Shown piece after piece: positions 6,555 to 12,138 of a stretch of 12,138 nt of DNA. Made by a program: the position numbers and the translations under genes. Each line of letters starts with the position of its first letter. Positions within the stretch are counted from its first letter, which is position 1. Where the stretch lies: positions 1-12,138 of the forward strand of contig CANGIH010000029.1 of the NCBI GenBank assembly GCA_947453875.1, written 5' to 3'. The notes beneath the pieces are model-generated. The model saw only the letters and a program-made list of their open reading frames with translations. It searched no databases and had not been told where the DNA came from. This stretch comes from Planctomycetaceae bacterium. GTDB taxonomy: Bacteria; Planctomycetota; Planctomycetia; Pirellulales; UBA1268.

Positions 6555-7877
6555 GTGGCAGACATTGTCTTCGCGTTCGACGCAGCGCTCGACCGGCCCC
6601 TGCCGGTGCCGGTGACGGCGCCTCCCGATGTCGTCGCGGCTTTGGCGACGGCCCCCTGGGAGGCGTTCGAGGCGGCCGTATCCACGGCCCGCCAATCGCG
6701 GGCGGCGGCGCTGGTGCTCTTCGGCGCGACCCTCGACCCGCTCCGAGCAAGCCCGGCCCAAGCAGCCCGGCTCCGGGCACTGATCGTCGGCCTGGCTGCC
6801 GACGGCTGCCGGACGGTGTGGGTGGCCGACGACGCGGCCGACTGTGCCAACGTCGCGCGGATGCTCGCCGAACCCGAGGGCCTTTGCTTCGTCACGCCGG
6901 TGGCGCCGCAGCGGCTCGACGTGCGCGGGTTGTCGGTGGAGATCTGCTCGGCCCGCGGCCCGGCAGTGGCCATGACCGGCGTGGGACAGATCATTCCCTC
7001 TTTCGCATCAGCGCACTCCTCGCTTCTTCCTGCGCAGCGCCGCGTGATCGTTGGCTGGGATGATGCGTGGAACACCTTCCACACCGATTCCGGTGGCGTG
7101 CTCCACGGGCTCCATTCCCCGGTCACTCCGGGCGCCATCCCCGCTTCCGGCACGTTCTTCGTGTGGGGCTCGCGGCGAACCCAGGCGCCCCCGGCCGGCG
7201 TCCACCAACTCCCGCCCCTCCAGGCGCGTTCCGCAGCCGAGGTGGCGGCCGGCGCGTGCGGCGCTGTGACCCTCACCACCATCGCCTCCCCGAGCCCTGC
7301 ATTCACCCCCTACCCGCATACCCCCCTTGCGTCCGCTCCTGCTATCGCCACCACCGGATCGGCGGCCGGCCCGACCACGGCGGCGACGGTTCTCCCTCCG
7401 GCCGGCGACGGCCGCACCGTGTGGCGCGAGGTGCCGACACACCGCGTTGCCTGGCGCACGCTGACTCTCGAGTCGCTCGCCGGCAACGACGAGGATTTGG
7501 CCACCACGATCTGGGCGGCCCTCGAGGGCCTCACTCCGGATCCCGCCGGCCCTCTTCATATCGTGCGGGTGGCGGTTGACTGCGGCGGGAGCATCTCACG
7601 ACGCGTGCACGTGTCGGAGATTTCCGCGGAAACGCTTGTCCGCCTCCGCCAACTTTTCGAACCGAAGTCGTTCCGCGTCTGGTGTCAGGATCTCGAAGCC
7701 GACCGCGGCGAGGCCTTGGCGGCCCTGGTGCGGAATGCGTCCTCGAGCAAATCGGGGGCCACCGCCTCCTTCGCCACGCTGCTGGCCGAACAGGTGATCG
7801 AGGCGGAACGCACCGGCGCCCAGGGGGTGCCGCGCGAAGCCGCCTGGCTGGCACTGGAATTGATGGAATCGACCTGA
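6555..7877 (+). CDS. SbcD/Mre11/YhaO-like metallophosphoesterase homologue, apparently catalytically dead
   Basis: The gene sits 49 bases upstream of the Rad50/YhaN-like ATPase, where the SbcD/YhaO nuclease normally lies. The GTG start (GGAGG 8 bases upstream) gives 440 residues. The outline follows the family. FAFDAALDRPL (6-16) matches the TADxHLDxPL motif but has Ala11 where the His should be. LVLFGATLDPL (53-63) matches the VLIAGDLxD strand with Ala58 for Asp. TVWVADDAAD (87-96) matches the VxGNHD strand with N, H and D all changed. FVWGSRR (202-208) matches the ALGHxH strand with both His replaced. An Ala/Pro/Thr linker (about 240-288) leads to a C-terminal domain starting WREVPTHRVAW, like the capping region of SbcD proteins. 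Nuclease activity therefore looks lost, and a scaffolding or regulatory role for the ATPase is inferred. The motif alignment was done by eye. An unrelated protein in this slot is less likely. Confidence 0.7.
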   Translation: MADIVFAFDAALDRPLPVPVTAPPDVVAALATAPWEAFEAAVSTARQSRAAALVLFGATLDPLRASPAQAARLRALIVGLAADGCRTVWVADDAADCANVARMLAEPEGLCFVTPVAPQRLDVRGLSVEICSARGPAVAMTGVGQIIPSFASAHSSLLPAQRRVIVGWDDAWNTFHTDSGGVLHGLHSPVTPGAIPASGTFFVWGSRRTQAPPAGVHQLPPLQARSAAEVAAGACGAVTLTTIASPSPAFTPYPHTPLASAPAIATTGSAAGPTTAATVLPPAGDGRTVWREVPTHRVAWRTLTLESLAGNDEDLATTIWAALEGLTPDPAGPLHIVRVAVDCGGSISRRVHVSEISAETLVRLRQLFEPKSFRVWCQDLEADRGEALAALVRNASSSKSGATASFATLLAEQVIEAERTGAQGVPREAAWLALELMEST

Positions 7878-7912
7878 GAATGGCTCGCCCACCCGGGGCT
7901 CGGCCTGTCACC

Positions 7913-7917
7913 GGAGG
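7913..7917 (+). promoter_or_regulatory. Shine-Dalgarno site of the ATPase gene
   Basis: GGAGG lies 9 bases before the ATG at 7927, within the 49-base gap after the preceding gene. It supports independent but cotranscribed initiation. Confidence 0.6.
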
Positions 7918-7926
7918 ACGATCGGA

Positions 7927-10900
7927 ATGATCATCGAGCGAATCGACATCGAACGTTTCGGCGCCCTCTCGGGCGTCCGTGTCGAAGGACTCGCCGCGGG
8001 CGTGGAGGTGCTCCACGGCACGAACGAAACCGGCAAGACCTCCCTGCTTGAGTTCGTCCGCGGGGTGCTGTTCGGATTTGGACACCTCTTCCGCCGCGGT
8101 ATCCTCGATCCGCACACCCCCTGCGGCGGCAGGCTCCAGGCCCGTGCGGGTGTCGATGGTCGGCGGATCCTCGTGGAGCGGCGTCACGAAGGGCCGCATC
8201 TGGAGCGACTCTCGCGCACCGACTACACGGCAGAGAAGGATCTCCCTGTCGCCGACCACCTCACTGTCACCGCGGCTGACGGTGGCACCGCGACGACACT
8301 CTTCCTCCAGGATTACATGGGGGAGATCGACGAACAGACCTTCACGACGGTGATGGCATTCGGTCTCGACGAACTCCAGGAACTCCACACCCTCGCCGCC
8401 GAAGGATGCGGAAGCAGGCTCTACGAGCTGGCAAGCGGACTCGACCGTGGCCGGGTGACGCGTGTCCTCGACAACCTCCGGCACGCCATCGAGCGGCTCG
8501 ACTCCCCCGATCCGGAGGTGTCGCCGATCGAGTCGCTCCGCCAGCGACGCAGCGCCGCACTGACGCGACTCGCGGCCATGGGGGCGCCATCGGTCGGCGC
8601 CGGGGCGCTGGGGAGCGAGTTGGCCCGAATCGACGCCGAGATCGCAGAACTCGAAGCGGCCCTCCAGGCGGCCAAGCACACCGAGGAGACCATTCGCTCG
8701 GTGGTGCCACTCGAGCCGCTGTTCCACGCCTGGAGGCGAACCTCCGACAAACTTCAGGAGCTCGAGGCGACACCGCTGATTCACCCCGACCTCGACGCCT
8801 GGCAGCTGGCGACGAAGCGACGCAACGATTTGGCCCGCGTGGCGGCGAAGCGGAAGCGGATCCGCGGACGCATCGCCCGGGAGCTGAAGTCACATTCGGC
8901 CGACGTCACGATCTGGAAGAAGCGTGCCGTCGTGGCCGCGTTGTGCGAGGAGCAGCCGCGTCTCGAGCGGCTCTCCGCCGAGGCAGCCCGGGCCGCTGCC
9001 GCCGCCCGGCAGGCTGCCCGCCGCTTCGGCGAGCAGTTGGGGCAGGCGGGGCTCGTCCGTCTCCTCGTCGCCGATGCCAGCGCCGGAGCCTCGGTCGACA
9101 CGCTCGCCGAGCTCCATCTCCCCGCCGGGTTCGAACGCTCGTTCGGCGGTCTCCGCGGCCGCTCCCGCGAGCTCGCCGCCGCGTCGCGCCAGGTGAAGGC
9201 GGCCAAGGAGACGCTCGCCGGCGCCCGTACCGCCGCCGACGCCACACGGAATGCCTCCAAGGGGGGCACGGCGGCGCAGTTGGCCGCCTCGTCAATCGCC
9301 ACGGCCATCGAAGAGGCCGGTGCGCGGGCGGCGCTCCTCCGCAACCGGATCTCCACCGGCGAACAGGTGGTCGAATTGGAGAAGTCGCTCGCTGCTCTCG
9401 ATCGCGATGTGGCCCTCCATCTCAAAGGGCAGCTCATTCCGCTGGAATGGCTCCTCGGACTCGGCGGCCTGTTCGTCACCGGCGCGGCGATGATTCTCTC
9501 CGGCCTCCTCCTCCCGGCTACGGTCACAGGCTCGCTGGCCTATGTCATGGCGGCACTTGGGCTGGTGGGGACGGGGCTGGCTTCGGCCGTCACCTGGTCG
9601 CTCGACCGCGCCGCAAGCGACCGGCTCGAGGGGGCCCGCCAGCAGGTGGCGATGGTACGAAAGCAGCGGGACGAAGCCTCCGGCCAGTGTGCGCTGCTCG
9701 ACAAAAAGCTCGAGGCAGCGAGGGGATCCGTGGAGCGATGGCCCGGAGAGCATGCTCCCGCGCTCGACCGCCGTCTCGCCGCCGCCCAGACCGAGATCGA
9801 CAGGCTCGAGGCTCTCGCCGCGAGGGAGGGATCGCTCCATCTCCTCGCCGACCGGGTCGAGGCCGCCGAGCAGGACCTCGCCCACGCGGTCGAACGCCTC
9901 CGCACCGCACGTACCGGCTGGCGCCGCGCGCTCGAAAAGCGTTCGCTCCCCCCCACACTCACCTCCCACGACATCCGCCAACTCTCCCGCCACCGCTCCA
10001 CGCTCCTCGCCCTCGACGAAGAACGCCGCCGGGCCTCCGACGAGGCCCGCCTCCGTCAGGATGAGCTGGCCGCGATGGGGCACCGGATCGAGGAGTTGCT
10101 CGTCGAATGCGACATGGAAGCGGAGGGCTCCCCTCTCGACCAACTGCAGCAACTCCGCGAGCGTCTCGAGAGGGAAACGTCCTTCCACCGCCTTCGTGGG
10201 AAGATGACGGCGCGGCTCGTGCGGGCCCGTCGAAGGCACCGCGAGGCGCTCGCCCGCGTCAAGCTGGCCGACCGTCGCGTGCAGGAGATCATCACCCGCT
10301 GGGGTGTCGATACGGAGAAGGAATTCCTCCCCCTCGTCGACCGCCGGCCACTGGTTGAGGAGGCCCGGCTGGAGGCCCAGGCCGCAGAGCGTGCCTGGCA
10401 GGAGGCGAGGCGGCGGATCGCCGAACTTCCCGAGCTCGATTCCTGGCTCGCGGGCACCAGGCAGGTGACCCTCGACCAGCGTGTGGCCGAGGCCCATCTG
10501 GTGACGGTGGCGGCGCGGGACTCGCTCGACCGCGGCCGTGATGCCCGCAAGGCGGCCGCGGTGCGGGTCGAATCAGCGGCGAAGGATCACTGCACAGAGG
10601 GGCTGCAGTTGGAGATCGCCACGATCGAACACGACCTCGAGGAGCAGATCCATCGTCGCCGCATGCTGGAGACTGCACGGGCAATGCTCGACTCGACGCG
10701 GGCGGCCTTCGCACGCGATCACCAGCCGGCCGTCCTCCGCGAGGCGTCTCGGTGGCTCGTCCGTCTTACACAGGGCCATTACACGAAGATCACGACCTCG
10801 ATCCACGAAGCCCGCCTCGAGGTCCACGACGCCGACGAGATGCTCTGGAACCCCGACCGGCTCAGCCGTGGCACACGCGAGCAGGTGTTTCTCGCCCTGC

Positions 10901-11793
10901 GATTGGCCCTCGTCCGTGATCTCGAGCGGCATGGCGTCCACCTGCCGATCGTGATTGACGATGCCCTGGTGAACTTCGACGACAGCCGTGCCCGTTCGGC
11001 CGCCGAGGTGCTGATGGAATTCGTCGCCGACCAGCCCCGCGAGCGGCAGATGCTCGTCCTCACCTGCCACGCCCATGTCGCGCGGATCTTCCGTGATGTC
11101 GGTGCCTCGGTGCGGTCGCTGTCGGATACGGAGCTCCACCCCAGCCCCGCGGTCGTTTCCCGTCCCGCGAGTGCCAGAGTGGTGGTCTCGGATCCCACCC
11201 CGATCACGGTCGAGCCGACGATTCACCACCATGCGGAGATCTCGGCACGGGCCCGCGTGGTGGTGCAACACCTCGCTCCAGAATCACAACCGGCCGCGCG
11301 CATGGCCCCCGCACGCCCGCCTCTTCCCGCTCCGATCCCTGTATCGTCAGCCCCCGTCATCCAGCCAGCGGTGCTGCCCCGCCATTCCCACGGAGGCCTC
11401 GGCTATCCGGTGCATGGAAGTCACCGCGCCCCCGCGCACACCGTGATCCACTCCGGCCATCTTGCCGGCCTGGGCTATGTGGGGATCGTGACGACCCCCC
11501 AGGCCGTCGACATGGCCGCCACGCTGCCGACCGATGTGGGAACGACGGCGGTGCCCCGCATGGGCCACGGACGGGTCACGAGGCCACTGGTCGAGACGGT
11601 GGCGGGAATGGTCCCCGCCCCGTACGACGATGCCACGCAGGATCACTCGATCCGGGATCATGCCGACGGTGACCATGGCAACCAGAATGATGCCGAATCT
11701 GGCCGGGAAACAGAAGACCTGCCGCACCGAGCCAAAGCGTCCGCGGCCAAGCCCGCCCCCCGCGCCAAGCGTTCCCGCGGTCGGCACGACTGA
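7927..11793 (+). CDS. SbcC/Rad50-like AAA ATPase of YhaN type with central transmembrane hairpin and His/Pro-rich tail
   Basis: This is a 1288-residue SMC-like ABC ATPase expected to bind DNA ends or another polymer and to work with a nuclease-type partner. The N-terminal half-domain has RFG (10-12), Walker A GTNETGKTS (31-39, K37) and a Q-loop (Q128). The C-terminal half has the signature LSRGTREQ (979-986), Walker B IVIDDALVNFDD (D1011, D1012) and the H-loop LTCH (H1048), all intact. Between them lie long Arg/Glu/Ala coiled coils (about 165-500 and 560-960). At their midpoint are two hydrophobic helices (508-529 and 535-557); no CxxC zinc hook is present. This matches YhaN rather than SbcC or Rad50 and implies membrane tethering. 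After about residue 1070 comes a tail of about 210 residues rich in Pro, Ala and His, ending in a basic KRSRGRHD. That tail is not part of the ATPase fold and makes the protein longer than typical YhaN (near 960 residues as I recall). Confidence 0.92.
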   Translation: MIIERIDIERFGALSGVRVEGLAAGVEVLHGTNETGKTSLLEFVRGVLFGFGHLFRRGILDPHTPCGGRLQARAGVDGRRILVERRHEGPHLERLSRTDYTAEKDLPVADHLTVTAADGGTATTLFLQDYMGEIDEQTFTTVMAFGLDELQELHTLAAEGCGSRLYELASGLDRGRVTRVLDNLRHAIERLDSPDPEVSPIESLRQRRSAALTRLAAMGAPSVGAGALGSELARIDAEIAELEAALQAAKHTEETIRSVVPLEPLFHAWRRTSDKLQELEATPLIHPDLDAWQLATKRRNDLARVAAKRKRIRGRIARELKSHSADVTIWKKRAVVAALCEEQPRLERLSAEAARAAAAARQAARRFGEQLGQAGLVRLLVADASAGASVDTLAELHLPAGFERSFGGLRGRSRELAAASRQVKAAKETLAGARTAADATRNASKGGTAAQLAASSIATAIEEAGARAALLRNRISTGEQVVELEKSLAALDRDVALHLKGQLIPLEWLLGLGGLFVTGAAMILSGLLLPATVTGSLAYVMAALGLVGTGLASAVTWSLDRAASDRLEGARQQVAMVRKQRDEASGQCALLDKKLEAARGSVERWPGEHAPALDRRLAAAQTEIDRLEALAAREGSLHLLADRVEAAEQDLAHAVERLRTARTGWRRALEKRSLPPTLTSHDIRQLSRHRSTLLALDEERRRASDEARLRQDELAAMGHRIEELLVECDMEAEGSPLDQLQQLRERLERETSFHRLRGKMTARLVRARRRHREALARVKLADRRVQEIITRWGVDTEKEFLPLVDRRPLVEEARLEAQAAERAWQEARRRIAELPELDSWLAGTRQVTLDQRVAEAHLVTVAARDSLDRGRDARKAAAVRVESAAKDHCTEGLQLEIATIEHDLEEQIHRRRMLETARAMLDSTRAAFARDHQPAVLREASRWLVRLTQGHYTKITTSIHEARLEVHDADEMLWNPDRLSRGTREQVFLALRLALVRDLERHGVHLPIVIDDALVNFDDSRARSAAEVLMEFVADQPRERQMLVLTCHAHVARIFRDVGASVRSLSDTELHPSPAVVSRPASARVVVSDPTPITVEPTIHHHAEISARARVVVQHLAPESQPAARMAPARPPLPAPIPVSSAPVIQPAVLPRHSHGGLGYPVHGSHRAPAHTVIHSGHLAGLGYVGIVTTPQAVDMAATLPTDVGTTAVPRMGHGRVTRPLVETVAGMVPAPYDDATQDHSIRDHADGDHGNQNDAESGRETEDLPHRAKASAAKPAPRAKRSRGRHD

Positions 11794-11808
11794 CGATTCC
11801 CGATCCCA

Positions 11809-11833
11809 CCGCCGGGCGGCGTCCGCCCGCCGG
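11809..11833. terminator. GC-rich hairpin between convergent genes, probable shared terminator
   Basis: CGGGCGG (11813-11819) pairs with CCGCCCG (11823-11829) across a 3-base loop. After one C-C mismatch, three further pairs (11809-11811 with 11831-11833) extend the stem. It lies in the 44-base gap between convergent stop codons at 11793 and 11838. There is no U run on either strand, so it may act as a 3' end barrier or a Rho-assisted site rather than a classical terminator. Confidence 0.5.
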
Positions 11834-11837
11834 ACTG

Positions 11838-12138
11838 TCACGGCATGATGATCGACCAGACGCTCGCGAAGTCGTCGGTCCAGAGCGGGCATCCGGAACC
11901 GGTGCCACAGGGATCGGCAACCTCGGCGATCACCGGCCGCTCGAGGGTCGCCCTGTCGCGTGCCAGCAGCATCCAGGTCGAGCCATAGACCCACCACTCA
12001 TCCCCCCCGGGATCGGTCACCGACACCACAGCCAGTCCGAAGTGATCGGCCAGCCGTTCCACGACCGGGGCGAGATCGAGATAGCGGTTGGAGATGTGGA
12101 TGGCGAGGATCCCCCCTGGAGCGAGATGGGCCAGATAC
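11838..12138 (-). CDS. Spermidine-synthase-like protein, C-terminal end only
   Basis: The minus strand is open from the window edge to a TGA at 11840-11838, giving about 99 C-terminal residues of a gene that starts beyond 12138. The fragment begins YLAHLAPGGILAIHISNRYL, the late strand-helix part of a class I methyltransferase-like (polyamine synthase) fold. It continues ERLADHFGLAVVSV, a WVYGSTWMLLARD strand, and ends PLWTDDFASVWSIIM. The APGGILAIHISNRY and LWTDDFAS elements are characteristic of the spermidine-synthase-like proteins that are often fused to an N-terminal membrane transporter-like domain. The active-site and SAM-motif region lies outside the window, so activity and fusion cannot be judged. 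The gene converges on the ATPase gene and shares the hairpin between them. Confidence 0.75.
   Translation of the reverse strand, partial: YLAHLAPGGILAIHISNRYLDLAPVVERLADHFGLAVVSVTDPGGDEWWVYGSTWMLLARDRATLERPVIAEVADPCGTGSGCPLWTDDFASVWSIIMP

Noticed and set aside
7531..8784. 417-codon minus-strand open frame
   Set aside because: It is antisense to the end of the nuclease-like gene and the Walker A region of the ATPase. Its sequence is a low-quality shadow with no domain.
8406..10064. 552-codon plus-strand open frame
   Set aside because: It is a second frame inside the ATPase coiled-coil coding region. Its product is almost entirely Arg, Pro, Gly and Ala, typical of a GC-driven shadow.
9292..10497. 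401-codon minus-strand open frame
   Set aside because: It is antisense to the ATPase coiled coil, where GC-biased third positions create long reverse frames. It has no domain and no ribosome site.
7927..11793. Rad50-type CxxC zinc hook in the ATPase
   Set aside because: I looked for CxxC through the protein and found only isolated cysteines. The apex holds a membrane hairpin instead.

Overview
The window is GC-rich and compact. It has no tRNA, rRNA, insertion sequence or CRISPR array that I can see, and it reads as ordinary chromosome. The gene content points to a planctomycete, probably Pirellulales-like. The clues are a very large exported beta-rich protein ending in a small membrane domain, an orphan protein of planctomycete style, and a YhaN-type ATPase. 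The lineage is inferred from protein style, not from a marker gene.

Left part, minus strand (1-5290). An inositol-monophosphatase-family enzyme (5290 to 4487) is followed after a 381-base gap by a 1183-residue exported protein with C-terminal membrane helices (4105 to 554). Its stop codon overlaps the ATG of a second exported protein (557 to beyond base 1) in an ATGA junction. The two exported proteins share a similar N-terminal layout and are probably translationally coupled.

Middle, plus strand. Divergent from the phosphatase, across a 228-base intergenic region, lies a 248-residue protein of unknown function (5519-6265). A strong imperfect hairpin follows its stop codon.

Right part. A two-gene plus-strand unit (6555-7877 and 7927-11793, 49-base gap) is the most interesting content. 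The second gene encodes a 1288-residue SbcC/Rad50-like ATPase of YhaN type with all ATPase motifs intact. It has a predicted transmembrane hairpin at the centre of its coiled coil, where Rad50 carries its zinc hook, and an unusual His/Pro/Ala-rich C-terminal tail of about 210 residues. The first gene sits where the SbcD/Mre11/YhaO nuclease partner normally lies and keeps the outline of that fold, but nearly every metal-binding position appears to be replaced. I infer a membrane-tethered SMC-like ATPase paired with a catalytically dead nuclease-like subunit. The unit ends at a GC-rich hairpin that it shares with a convergent, truncated spermidine-synthase-like gene at the right edge (minus strand, 11838 to beyond 12138).
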